Shown piece after piece: positions 35,724-44,961 of a stretch of DNA of 64,000 bases. The notes beneath the pieces were generated by a model. That model was not told the DNA's origin. It saw only the letters and a list, made by a program, of their open reading frames with translations, and did no database searches. Origin of the DNA: JADJGC01 sp964576925 (GTDB lineage Bacteria > Zixibacteria > MSB-5A5 > CAIYYT01); NCBI GenBank assembly GCA_964576925.1, contig CAZNWJ010000002.1, positions 1 through 64,000 on the forward strand, read 5' to 3'. The position numbers were made by a program, and so were the translations under genes. How positions within the stretch are numbered: the stretch's first letter is position 1; each line of letters begins with the position of its first letter.

Positions 35724-38700
35724 TCAGGATTTGGGAGTCTCGGAGCGGCTCGATCGCGGGTTGTGGTCGAGGACGCGTCGGATACCCTCAAGCAGTTCCT
35801 GCATCTGGAAGGGCTTCTGGATGAAACCGGCGGCGCCGTACTCGCGAAGGGTATCGCCGATGTTTTCCGCATAACCGGAGAGGAACACGACCTTGACATC
35901 GGGATTGACGCGGCGCAATTCGGCAAGGGTGTCGATGCCGTTGAGCCGCGGCATGATCATATCGAGGATGACGGCGTCGATCGAGGCATGAGCCGTGCGA
36001 TAAAAATCGGCGGCTTCGGCGCCATTCTCGCAGGTAAATACTTTGTATCCAGCGCGGGACAGGATGCGCTCGGCAAGATTACGGACGACGGTTTCATCGT
36101 CGACGACGAGGATGCGCTCGCGCCCATCGGTTTCGCGCTCGAGCATCTGCGGCGGGCGGGGCGACTCGGCGGTTTCGAAGACGGGCAAATAGAGCGTGAA
36201 GCTCGAGCCTTTGCCGACCTGGCTCTTGACCTCGACGCAACCCTTGTGATTACGAACGCAGCCATAGACGCCGGCAAGTCCCAACCCGGTGCCCTGCCCT
36301 TGCTCCTTGGTGGTGAAGAAGGGATCGAAGATGTGACCGATGAGGGCCTCATCGATTCCGGTACCGGTATCGTGGACAGAGAGAGCAATGTAATCGGTGA
36401 CTGAAGATTCCAGGCCGTGACGGCGGCAGAAATCCGCATCGAGTTGCACGTTCTCGCTGTGGAACGTCAGCAAGCCGCCCTCGGGCATGGCGTCGCGGGC
36501 GTTGACGCAGAGGTTAAGAACGGCGCTCTGGATCTGCGAGGGATCGCCCTTGGTGGTAGCGATCCGGGCATTCAGCTCGCTACGGATTTCGATGCGGCGA
36601 TCGATCGTGTGTTCGAGAATGCGAGTGACTTCCTTGACCGTACTGTGCAAGTCGACGGGAACAGCAAGATAGTTGCCCTTGCGGGCGAACGCGAGGAGCT
36701 GTCCAGTGAGATCGGCAGCCCGGGTTGCCGCGCGGACGATTTCGTCGGCGTAGTCCTTGGAGCGCTGATCGGAGCCGGATTCGGCGACGATCAGTTCCGC
36801 GAAGCCGCGAATCCCCGCCAGCAGGTTGTTGAAATCGTGCGCAATGCCCGAAGCGAGCCGGCCAACGGCTTCCAATTTGTGCGATTGGCGCAAACGGCCT
36901 TCGAGATCGACTTCACGCGAGATGTCGCGTTTAACGAAGACGAGGTTGACGATTTTGCCGCCCTCGCCACGGATGGGTGAAACAGCCAGCTCCTCGTCGT
37001 AGGTATCATTGTTCGCGCGCTGGTTGCGGTAGCGACCAACCCAGGGTTCGCCCATCTGAACCTGCGGCCAGAGTTCCGCGAAGGCGCGGTTGCCCTCAAA
37101 GGTGGCAAAGAAGCTGCGCACGAGACGGCCGATGGCACTGCTGCGGGCAAAACCGGTGAGGCGTTCAAAGGCAGCGTTGGCATAGATGATGCGACCGTCG
37201 ATATCGGTGATGACCATGCCTTCGACGGCCTGATCGACGGCGGCGGCCATTTGCGCGCGCTCGATCTCGACGGCGCGGCGATCGGTGATATCGCGGGAAT
37301 TGACAACGATGGCGCGGACATCAGGGACATCAAGCATATTGCGGCCGACCGATTCGAGAATGCGCGGTGAGCCATCGCGGTGGCGGACGCGGACTTCGAG
37401 CGAGAACTCGGCGCGCGGGTGGTTGATAACCTTGAGAAACGCGCGATTGAGCTTGCGGAGTTCGCGGTGGTCGACCTTGTCGATGATTGTGCGGCCCACA
37501 ATCTCGCCGGGGCTGTAGCCGAGGATGCGGGCGGTCGAGGGGCTGGTGTAAGTCACGCATCCGCGCTCATCGAAGAGCATGATGATATCGGATGAACTTT
37601 CGATCAAGGCGCGGAAACGCTCTTCGCGATGGTGGAGCGCCTCTTCGGCGCGGACGCGGTCGGTAATGTCGGCAATGAATCCTTCGAGACCGGTGACATT
37701 GCCTTTGTCGTCGCGCAAGGCCGCGCCCTGTTCCCAGACCCACTTGACTTCCCGGTTGCGGCTGACGATGCGGTAGGTCATGCGGTAGCGCCGGTTCTTC
37801 TTGACGCCTTCCTGAACTTCTCGCCAAACGAAGTCACGGTCGTCCGGGTGAATCAGGTCATTGTAGGAAAGCACGAACGAGTTGATTAACTCGGTCGTGG
37901 AGTAACCTGTGAGTTCGAGGCAGCCTTCGCTGATGTACTCCATGGTCCAATCGCGGTCATTGAGGCAGCGATAGGCCATGCCGGGGAGATTACCGAGGAG
38001 CGCCGCGGCGGCGCGCTGGGCTTCACGGGCGGCGGCTTCAGCTTGTTTTCGCTCAGTGATATCCTCAAAGACAGCGACGAAGTACCCGGATTCCGGGCTG
38101 TAGGCGGAAATCGTGTACCAGCGGTCAAGTTCACGGGAGTAATCTTCCTTCCGTAGTGTGCCGCCGTTCAGAGCGATATCGCCGTAGACCTCGATCCACT
38201 TCTGCGGGGCTGATTCGATTCCGGGGAGGATCTCGGTGACGCGGCGACCAATCACCTGATCGCGCGCGAGGCCGGTCATGCGCTCGAAGGCCGTATTGAC
38301 TTCGAGGTATTCGTAATCGACCGGGCGACCCGAGTCATCGATGATGATTTTGTGATAGGCGCAGGCGTCGATCAGGTTGTCGAAGAGCGAGCGATACTTG
38401 GCTTCGCTTTCGCGGATACGATCGGCAGCGAGTTTGCGCCCCGTAACCACTTCGGTGAACATGATAATGCCGCCGATGGAGCCGCCGGAGTTTCGCCAGG
38501 GACAGATAAACCAACGCACCCAATCGATGGAACCGTCCAGCCGCACGAACCTGTCTTCTTCGCAAGAGAGCGATTCGCCGGCGAGACAACGTTGATGAAT
38601 ATCTTTCCAGTCTTGCTGGATTTCGGGGAACACTTCATAGTGGGTGAAACCGATGACTTGGCGATCGCCGAGATTATAGTCGTGCAGCCAACGCCTGGTC

Positions 38701-39884
38701 GCAAATAGATAGCGCATCTGGCGATCGAAGATCGCAACGGCGGCAGGCGTATGTTCAAAGACCAGCCGCAGGTGCTCGGCGGTTTCCTTGAGGGCTTCCT
38801 GCGCCCGGTGCTGCTCGGTGACATCGAAGATTGTTGAATAGAGATAACGGCGACCATCGGATTCAAAGGGGCTCGAGTAGACGTGGACCTTGCGGATCTG
38901 CCCGTCGGCGAGCCGATGTTCGAAGCGGAACTGGTTCCGGTGTTCTGATTCGGCGGCGGACATGCAGGCATGGACTTCGGCCGTCGGAAGCATGTTGATA
39001 TCGGTGATGCGCATGCTCTTGAGCTGCTCGCAGGTGTAACCGTAGAAGTCCACCGCAGACTGATTCGCATCGACGATACTGCCGTTGGTCGGATCGATAA
39101 CGAGTTTGACGGCTTCGTTTTCCTCGAACATTTGGCGAAAGCGATGTTCGCTGGCGCTGAGTTGGACTATGGTTCGAACCTGCTGGCGTAGTTGCGCCAA
39201 TTGTGTTCCGAAGCAGTCGAGGATTTCGAGCAGACGCGTATCGATTTCGAGGAGTCCACGCGAGTAGAGGCCGACGATTCCGACGCGGCGACCATGCGCG
39301 GCGATGGGAAACCAAAGGGCTGTCTGCAAGCCGATGCTCTCCGCCAGATGGCGGCGCTCGGGGATTTCACCGGCCAGGAGATTGGCAGACCAGGCGGGCT
39401 CGCCGCCGAGCCAAACCTTGGTCAGCATTGCGCGCGACTCGGAGATCTCGAGCGAAACGGAGAGGGCCCGGTACTCGTCGCGCTGGGGAACCTCCGGGGC
39501 GATCCAGAGAGACGAAAGTTGAAGCTTGTGATTGGCGGAATCAAGCTGCCAAAACTCAGCTATTTCCCAACCAAGATTGCAGGCCAACGTCTCGAGGATC
39601 TTATCGATTGAAACCGCGTCGCTCCTGACCGAAGCCAGGACGTTGATGACCTTGAGCAGAGTCTGCAGATAGAGCTCCTGGCGTGCATTCTCGCCGGCAC
39701 AAACCGGATCCAGCACCACGAGGATTCTCTCGCCGTCGGGAGTGTCGATGAGGCTACCGGCCTCTGAAATCAACTGGGGCGGTCTGCCTGGCGGCTGCAG
39801 CTTATAGTCCCTGTGGTAAGCGGTGCCGGAATCCACCAAGGCGGCAAAGGCGGTTTGCACGGCAGATTTTTCGTCGGCGTTCAA
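35724..39884 (-). CDS. Hybrid sensor histidine kinase: GAF, six PAS domains, kinase, receiver
   Basis: Orphan hybrid two-component kinase of at least 1,386 residues. A GAF domain (about 60-235) is followed by six PAS/PAC units between about 240 and 1000, with repeated ends such as FDVTEQHRAQEALKE, FEDITERKQAEAA and ADITDRVRAEEAL. The HisKA domain has His1016 in GIAHDFNNLLAG. The HATPase has LNLCVNARDAM, DTGTGIDE and GTGLGLAGVYG. The receiver has phospho-Asp1308 in VILDMIMP. The start is unresolved: the TTG at 39884 is weak. The same frame stays open to 40082 and encodes a PAS-like stretch (LENLQEGILLFSRDG). No transmembrane segment was found. Target unknown. Confidence 0.93.
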   Translation of the reverse strand: MNADEKSAVQTAFAALVDSGTAYHRDYKLQPPGRPPQLISEAGSLIDTPDGERILVVLDPVCAGENARQELYLQTLLKVINVLASVRSDAVSIDKILETLACNLGWEIAEFWQLDSANHKLQLSSLWIAPEVPQRDEYRALSVSLEISESRAMLTKVWLGGEPAWSANLLAGEIPERRHLAESIGLQTALWFPIAAHGRRVGIVGLYSRGLLEIDTRLLEILDCFGTQLAQLRQQVRTIVQLSASEHRFRQMFEENEAVKLVIDPTNGSIVDANQSAVDFYGYTCEQLKSMRITDINMLPTAEVHACMSAAESEHRNQFRFEHRLADGQIRKVHVYSSPFESDGRRYLYSTIFDVTEQHRAQEALKETAEHLRLVFEHTPAAVAIFDRQMRYLFATRRWLHDYNLGDRQVIGFTHYEVFPEIQQDWKDIHQRCLAGESLSCEEDRFVRLDGSIDWVRWFICPWRNSGGSIGGIIMFTEVVTGRKLAADRIRESEAKYRSLFDNLIDACAYHKIIIDDSGRPVDYEYLEVNTAFERMTGLARDQVIGRRVTEILPGIESAPQKWIEVYGDIALNGGTLRKEDYSRELDRWYTISAYSPESGYFVAVFEDITERKQAEAAAREAQRAAAALLGNLPGMAYRCLNDRDWTMEYISEGCLELTGYSTTELINSFVLSYNDLIHPDDRDFVWREVQEGVKKNRRYRMTYRIVSRNREVKWVWEQGAALRDDKGNVTGLEGFIADITDRVRAEEALHHREERFRALIESSSDIIMLFDERGCVTYTSPSTARILGYSPGEIVGRTIIDKVDHRELRKLNRAFLKVINHPRAEFSLEVRVRHRDGSPRILESVGRNMLDVPDVRAIVVNSRDITDRRAVEIERAQMAAAVDQAVEGMVITDIDGRIIYANAAFERLTGFARSSAIGRLVRSFFATFEGNRAFAELWPQVQMGEPWVGRYRNQRANNDTYDEELAVSPIRGEGGKIVNLVFVKRDISREVDLEGRLRQSHKLEAVGRLASGIAHDFNNLLAGIRGFAELIVAESGSDQRSKDYADEIVRAATRAADLTGQLLAFARKGNYLAVPVDLHSTVKEVTRILEHTIDRRIEIRSELNARIATTKGDPSQIQSAVLNLCVNARDAMPEGGLLTFHSENVQLDADFCRRHGLESSVTDYIALSVHDTGTGIDEALIGHIFDPFFTTKEQGQGTGLGLAGVYGCVRNHKGCVEVKSQVGKGSSFTLYLPVFETAESPRPPQMLERETDGRERILVVDDETVVRNLAERILSRAGYKVFTCENGAEAADFYRTAHASIDAVILDMIMPRLNGIDTLAELRRVNPDVKVVFLSGYAENIGDTLREYGAAGFIQKPFQMQELLEGIRRVLDHNPRSSRSETPKS

Positions 39885-40082
39885 ACAGGTGAACCGCTGA
39901 GTCGGTTCTTGCTGCAGGTGTTCGATTAAGCAATGGCAAATGGCAGCAGCCGCGTGATTGGCGTAATCCAGGAAGCGCCCATCCCGCGAAAAGAGGAGGA
40001 TACCCTCCTGCAGATTTTCGAGGACCTGGTAAATTTTGTCACCCGCAAGTCGCAGATTCGTGATTCGGGTTGGCGAAAGGGT

Positions 40083-40266
40083 TTAGGTCGTGTCGGTGGA
40101 TTCTGAAAGACCCCGATTTGCCAACTTTAGTGTCATAGAATGAGTATCGGCGCAGGGCACGAGAGGGTTAGGGATAATCGGCAATGAATTACCGCGGTCA
40201 ACAAAGGCGACGGAGTTTGTTTCGCAACGGAACAGCCGGTCGAGATGAATCACCGGCCTCGCGGCA
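40083..40266 (-). other. Possible broken 5' extension of the PAS kinase gene
   Basis: An in-frame TAA at 40083-40085 separates the open frame of the kinase from an upstream ATG at 40136. That ATG would begin MTLKLANRGLSESTDTT. If the TAA were a sense codon, the kinase would have a normal ATG start and a complete first PAS domain. Nothing else recognisable lies in this gap between mazG and the kinase. Confidence 0.45.
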
Positions 40267-41052
40267 TCAGGCGGATTTGGCGCGTTGCCACTCTTCTTCC
40301 ATTTGAGCCAAGGTGGCGGCTTTGAGGGTGAGCCCGCGCGCCAGGAGCGCGCGCTCCATTTTCGAGAAGCGATCCGAGAATTTCTGAATAGTGGCATTGA
40401 GGCAAGTTTCCGGTTCGGCCTGGATGTGGCGGGCGAAATTGACCAGAGAGAAGATGAGGTCACCGAGTTCTTCTTTGATGGCCGCTGAGTTGTTCTCGGC
40501 GAGCGCTTCGCGAAATTCGGCCAATTCCTCGTCGATCTTGTCGAAAATCTCTTCGGCGCGCTCCCAGTCAAAGCCGAATTGCGCGGCTTTTTCCTGAACG
40601 CGATAGGCTTTGAGGAGCGCGGGCATTGTTTTCGGCACACCGGCCAGCACCGTTGCTTGCGACTCGCCGTTCCCGCGTTTCTCGATTTTGATTGCCTCCC
40701 AGTTCTTCTTCACGTCATCGGCGGAACTCACAGTAGTATCGCCAAAAACATGGGGATGGCGCTCGATCATCTTGTGGCTGATCAATTCAATGACGTCGCG
40801 AATATCGAAGTGGCCCTTCTCGGCGGCGATTTCCGCCTGAAAGACGATGTGGAGGAGCAAATCGCCGAGTTCTTCCTTGAGGCGACTATAGTCGCCGGCC
40901 TCGCCGGCCTCGATGGCTTCGTAGGTTTCCTCGATCATGTAGGGGAGCAATGACTGGGTAGTCTGTTCGCGATCCCAGGGACAGCCGCCGGGAGCACGAA
41001 GAGTCTCAAGGATGGTGACGAGATGGTCAAAGGCCGGGCCGGCTGGACGCAC
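40267..41052 (-). CDS. mazG: Nucleoside triphosphate pyrophosphohydrolase MazG
   Basis: House-cleaning enzyme that hydrolyses non-canonical or excess NTPs to NMP and pyrophosphate. The 261 residues contain two MazG domains. The first has LRAPGGCPWDREQTTQSLLPYMIEETYEAIEA and EELGDLLLHIVFQAEIA with the metal-binding EExxE and ExxD. The second, degenerate, has IDEELAEFREALAEN and EELGDLIFSLVNFARH. The gene is divergent from valS. Confidence 0.96.
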   Translation of the reverse strand: MRPAGPAFDHLVTILETLRAPGGCPWDREQTTQSLLPYMIEETYEAIEAGEAGDYSRLKEELGDLLLHIVFQAEIAAEKGHFDIRDVIELISHKMIERHPHVFGDTTVSSADDVKKNWEAIKIEKRGNGESQATVLAGVPKTMPALLKAYRVQEKAAQFGFDWERAEEIFDKIDEELAEFREALAENNSAAIKEELGDLIFSLVNFARHIQAEPETCLNATIQKFSDRFSKMERALLARGLTLKAATLAQMEEEWQRAKSA

Positions 41053-41135
41053 TGAATTCTCCTTCGAAAAGACCGATCAAGGAAGAGGCAATATAGAAGC
41101 GAACCGCGACGCCGGCCAAGCGTTTTAATATGATC

Positions 41136-41163
41136 TTGACATGGGTTGGGCATCACCTATACT
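41136..41163 (+). promoter_or_regulatory. Sigma70-type promoter of valS
   Basis: TTGACA at 41136-41141 and TATACT at 41158-41163 are separated by 16 bases. They lie 27 bases upstream of the valS ATG, in the divergent mazG-valS region. The -35 is perfect and the -10 differs from consensus at one position. Confidence 0.75.
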
Positions 41164-41190
41164 CAGGGTTCCATTTTTCGGAAAGTGATT

Positions 41191-43863
41191 ATGAGCGAAC
41201 AAGAAATCCCGAAGCAATACAGCCCGTTTGGTGTCGAAGAGCGGATATATCGCGACTGGCAGGAGAAGGGGTATTTTCACGCCGACGCGCAGTCCAAGAA
41301 GCCGACGTACACGATTGTGATCCCGCCGCCGAACGCAACGGATGTTCTGCATCTCGGCCATGCCTTAAATAACTCGTTGCAAGATATCATGATCCGCTGG
41401 CAGCGGATGCAGGGGCGCGAGGTTTGCTGGCTTCCGGGAACCGACCATGCGGGAATCGCAACTCAAGTGGTGGTTGAGAAGCTGCTGGTGAAGGAGAAGA
41501 CATCGCGACGCGAGGTGGGCCGCGAGCAGTTTGTCAAGCGGGTGTGGGAGTATGTAACTTCGAAGAAGACCCGGATCGTGGAACAGTTGCAGAAGATGGG
41601 CTGTGCCTGCGATTGGTCGCGCGAGCGGTTTACGCTCGACGAGCAGCTCTCGGAAGCGGTGAAGGAGGTCTTCATCCGGCTTCATGAGAAGGGCCTGATC
41701 TACAAAGGCAAGTATATCGTCAACTGGTGCCCGCGCTGCCAGACTTCCCTCTCGGATGACGAAGTTGAGCACCTGGACCGCGTGTCCAAGCTGTATCACA
41801 TTCGCTACAAACTCAAGGGGCAGGATATCTATCTGACGGCAGCGACAACGCGCCCGGAAACGATGCTGGGCGATACGGCGTTGGCCGTCAATCCGAAGGA
41901 CGAACGCTACCAACAATATATTGGGAAGACGGCGATTCTGCCGATTCTCGACCGCGAGCTGGCAATCATCGCCGATGACTACGTCGACCAGGAATTCGGC
42001 ACGGGTGTGGTGAAGATCACGCCGGCACACGACCCGAACGATTTCGATATCAGTTTGCGCCATGATCTGGAAAAGATCAACATCCTGAACCCCGACGGAA
42101 CTCTGAACGAAAACGCCGGCAAGTTCAAGGGTCTGGATGTAAAGACCGCGCGCAAGGAAGTGCTCGACGAGTTGGAGAAGAAGGGGCTGCTGGCGAAGAT
42201 GGACGACTACTCGCACTCCGTCGGCATCTGTTATCGTTGTTCGACGGTGGTTGAGCCTTACTTATCCGAGCAGTGGTTTGTGCGGATGAAGCCGCTGGCA
42301 AAGCCGGCGATCGAGGCTCTCAAAAATGGACAACTGAATTTCCACCCGGATCATTGGTCGAAGACCTACCTCTACTGGATGGAGAACATTCGCGACTGGT
42401 GTATTTCGCGCCAGTTGTGGTGGGGGCACCGGATCCCGGTGTACTACTGCCGCGATTGTAACGAAGAGATGGTATTAAAAGAGGCGCCGAACAAGTGCCG
42501 CAAGTGCGGGTCAGGAGAAATCTTCCAGGAAGAAGATGTACTCGACACGTGGTTTTCCTCGTGGTTGTGGCCGTTTTCGACGTTCGGTTGGCCGCAGGAC
42601 GCGGCGGACTTGAAAAAATTCTACCCGACGAATTCCCTCTTCACGGCAAGCGAGATCATTTTCCTGTGGGTGGCACGGATGGTGATGGCGGGTTACGAGT
42701 TTACGGGAAAGCTGGTGTTCAATGACGTTTACATCCACGGGACGGTGCGCGACGCTCAGGGGCGGAAGATGTCGAAGTCGCTCGGCAACGGGATTGACCC
42801 GATCGAGGTGATCAACGAGTACGGGGCGGACAGCCTGCGGCTGTCGCTGATCTTGTCGACACCGGAGGGCCAGGATCCGAATATCGCGATGAACACGTTT
42901 GAACTGGGACGGAATTTCGCGAACAAGCTGTGGAATGCCTCACGATTTATCATGCTGAATCTCGGCGATGAGATTAGCGAAGGCGCGTTGGCGAAGCTGG
43001 AAGTCAAACCCGGCCTGCCGATGATGGACCGGTGGATTTTGTCGCGGCTGAACGAGACGGAGAAGAAGATCGCCGAGCAGTTGCATGACTTCAAGTTCAA
43101 CGCCGCCGCGAAATTGCTCTACGAATTCGTCTGGCACGACTACTGCGACTGGTATATCGAATTGGTGAAGCCCCGGCTTTACAGTGACACCGATCCTGAG
43201 GACAAGCTGCTGGCCAAGCGGGTGACGGGGTACTGCCTCGACAGCATCCTGAAGATGATGCACCCGTTTGCTCCGTTCATCACCGAAGAGATCTGGCACC
43301 TGCTCCACAAACTGCCGCCGGGCGAGAAGTCGATCCTGCTGCAATCGTATCCGATCGCCGACGAGAGCCTGATCGACGAGCAGTTGGAGGAGATGATGCA
43401 GAAATTGCAGCGCGTGGTGAACGCGGTGCGGAATATTCGCGCGACGATGAATGTGCCGCCGTCCAAGAAGGCGGAAGTGCACTTAAAGATCAGCGACCCG
43501 GAGTTGGCGAAGATCATCGAAGACAATCAGAACTACATCCTCAACCTCGGTCGGATCGAGAAGCTGGTGCTGGGCGCGGATCTGAAGAAGCCGCAGCTGT
43601 CGGCTTCAGCGGTGATTCCCCAGGTAGAGGTTTACATTCCCCTGGCGGGGCTGATTGACGTCGACACCGAGCGCAAGCGGCTGCAGAAGGAACTTGAGAA
43701 CGTGACCGGCCTCCTGGACAAGACGCGGTTGAAACTGGCGAATCGAGATTTCGTCGAGCAAGCGCCGAAGCAGGTTGTGGAACAGCAGCAGGCCAAGAAG
43801 CGCGAGTACGAAGAGATCGTCGAGAAGATCAACGCGAATCTGGAGCAGTTGCTGGGGTGGTGA
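41191..43863 (+). CDS. valS: Valyl-tRNA synthetase
   Basis: Class I aminoacyl-tRNA synthetase that charges tRNA-Val and edits misactivated threonine. It has NATDVLHLGHAL with the HIGH-like HLGH at 54-57, the editing-domain TTRPETMLGDTAL, DVLDTWFSSWLWPFSTFGWP, and KMSKS at 526-530. The C-terminal end (DTERKRLQKELENVTGLLDK) is the ValRS-specific coiled coil. The ATG at 41191 has GGAAAG upstream and gives 890 residues. An upstream in-frame ATG at 41146 lies inside the promoter and is rejected. Confidence 0.98.
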   Translation: MSEQEIPKQYSPFGVEERIYRDWQEKGYFHADAQSKKPTYTIVIPPPNATDVLHLGHALNNSLQDIMIRWQRMQGREVCWLPGTDHAGIATQVVVEKLLVKEKTSRREVGREQFVKRVWEYVTSKKTRIVEQLQKMGCACDWSRERFTLDEQLSEAVKEVFIRLHEKGLIYKGKYIVNWCPRCQTSLSDDEVEHLDRVSKLYHIRYKLKGQDIYLTAATTRPETMLGDTALAVNPKDERYQQYIGKTAILPILDRELAIIADDYVDQEFGTGVVKITPAHDPNDFDISLRHDLEKINILNPDGTLNENAGKFKGLDVKTARKEVLDELEKKGLLAKMDDYSHSVGICYRCSTVVEPYLSEQWFVRMKPLAKPAIEALKNGQLNFHPDHWSKTYLYWMENIRDWCISRQLWWGHRIPVYYCRDCNEEMVLKEAPNKCRKCGSGEIFQEEDVLDTWFSSWLWPFSTFGWPQDAADLKKFYPTNSLFTASEIIFLWVARMVMAGYEFTGKLVFNDVYIHGTVRDAQGRKMSKSLGNGIDPIEVINEYGADSLRLSLILSTPEGQDPNIAMNTFELGRNFANKLWNASRFIMLNLGDEISEGALAKLEVKPGLPMMDRWILSRLNETEKKIAEQLHDFKFNAAAKLLYEFVWHDYCDWYIELVKPRLYSDTDPEDKLLAKRVTGYCLDSILKMMHPFAPFITEEIWHLLHKLPPGEKSILLQSYPIADESLIDEQLEEMMQKLQRVVNAVRNIRATMNVPPSKKAEVHLKISDPELAKIIEDNQNYILNLGRIEKLVLGADLKKPQLSASAVIPQVEVYIPLAGLIDVDTERKRLQKELENVTGLLDKTRLKLANRDFVEQAPKQVVEQQQAKKREYEEIVEKINANLEQLLGW

Positions 43864-43890
43864 TGAAAACTATCTGCCTCAGATACTGAT

Positions 43891-44193
43891 TCAGGCCAGC
43901 GTTACATAGACGTCTCCAGCGTCCACTTCGACCGCAAAGGTCTTAAGCTTCGCCCAGGGTTCATTGAGACATTCCCCGGTAGTTATATCATAGCGCCAGC
44001 CATGAGCGGGACAGGTGATGATGTTGCCTTCGCGCTTGCCATGGGCGATGGAGGCACGCATGTGCTTGCAGTCAGCCTCGAGGGCATAGAGATCACCGTT
44101 TATGCGGAAGAGGGCAATATTGCGCGCCAGGACGCGCAAGGTCTTGACCTCCCCTTCTTTCAGGTCCGAGTCTTTGCAGAACTTCAAACGCAC
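43891..44193 (-). CDS. Rieske-type [2Fe-2S] ferredoxin
   Basis: Small soluble electron carrier of about 100 residues. The Rieske ligands are in DCKHMRAS (Cys, His) and ITCPAHGWRYD (Cys, His), the C-x-H...C-x2-H pattern, with CLNEPWAKLKTFAVEVDAGDVYVTL at the end. I chose the GTG at 44193 because GGGGAGGG lies ten bases upstream and the length then matches stand-alone Rieske ferredoxins. The frame opens 46 codons earlier, but that part has no homology. It could feed a ring-hydroxylating oxygenase, and none is nearby. It converges with valS. Confidence 0.88.
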   Translation of the reverse strand: MRLKFCKDSDLKEGEVKTLRVLARNIALFRINGDLYALEADCKHMRASIAHGKREGNIITCPAHGWRYDITTGECLNEPWAKLKTFAVEVDAGDVYVTLA

Positions 44194-44961
44194 CGAAAAA
44201 AATCCCTCCCCGCCAGAGCCGAAGAGAAATCTACGAGCACAGGACCGGGAAGCAACGGGATAAATAGTGGTCCTAGTGTGATAGTCGATGCATTTGTCGA
44301 TCACGTCGCAGCGTAACAAGTTATAAGACATTGCGTTAGCGGCGTTTTTGCAGCGGTCAATTTTACTCTTGGAGGATCAATTTAGTCAAAATTTGACTAA
44401 CGCAAGCTCCAAAGTAGCGGTCGTACGGCATATCTACTTGTCAGATAGACAATTGCGAGAAGGGCGAATTAGCCGTCAGAGTCAAAAACATCTTGACAAA
44501 ACTCTGATTTTACGGTTCTTTTGAAGGCAGATAATTCGGTACTTCACAAGTACTATTCAAAGATTGCATTTTGAAGAATAGCTGAGACTTCTGGGCAGGA
44601 GGTGAATCGAGCGAGCAGTGATTAGCCGGTGAGGAGCACTCACAGAAGCGATGTGTTCTGTCCGGCAAGGTCTGCGCGCAAAGATTCATGAAACTGGAAC
44701 GAGGAGGAATGGTCGAATAGACAGGTAACGCGCTTACGGTCGATACGCATTAAATCAAGTTCTCTCAATTCTATTGCACGTTTGCCTCGCTGTGAGACTC
44801 TTCATAATCGTCCCCAAGAGAAAAGCATTGGAATGGTGTCTGCACCTCGGAGAGCCGTCTGTTGCAGCGCCGGTCGCAAGAGAGCGACGAATGTCAACTA
44901 CGAAGATGAAAAACACACATATAAGCCTCGTCAGAACCTTTGACATTGGCAGGAGTACGTT
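44194..44961. other. Long AT-rich leader between the Rieske gene and the giant surface protein
   Basis: About 770 bases without a supported gene. It is clearly richer in A+T than the flanking genes. It contains the nested inverted repeats at 44331-44405 and a TTGACA hexamer near 44493 without a good -10. The ATG of the giant gene at 44962 is preceded by AGGAG with six-base spacing. A small RNA or regulatory leader is possible, but I recognise no known riboswitch. Confidence 0.4.
44331..44405. promoter_or_regulatory. Nested inverted repeats, possible operator
   Basis: The outer arms ttgcgttag (44331-44339) and ctaacgcaa (44397-44405) are perfectly complementary. Inside them lies a second perfect palindrome, ttagtcaaa/tttgactaa (44382-44390 and 44392-44400), with a single central base. 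Such a symmetric 19-base site is typical of a homodimeric regulator. The regulator is not identifiable here. Confidence 0.5.

Noticed and set aside
40083..40640. 185-codon frame overlapping the end of mazG
   Set aside because: Most of it is the wrong frame of mazG. Only its last part, from the ATG at 40136, may matter as a broken start of the PAS kinase.
44600..44760. Possible cyclic-di-GMP riboswitch in the leader of the giant gene
   Set aside because: A gcgcaaag stretch looks vaguely like the GEMM core, but the partner motifs and stems could not be found.
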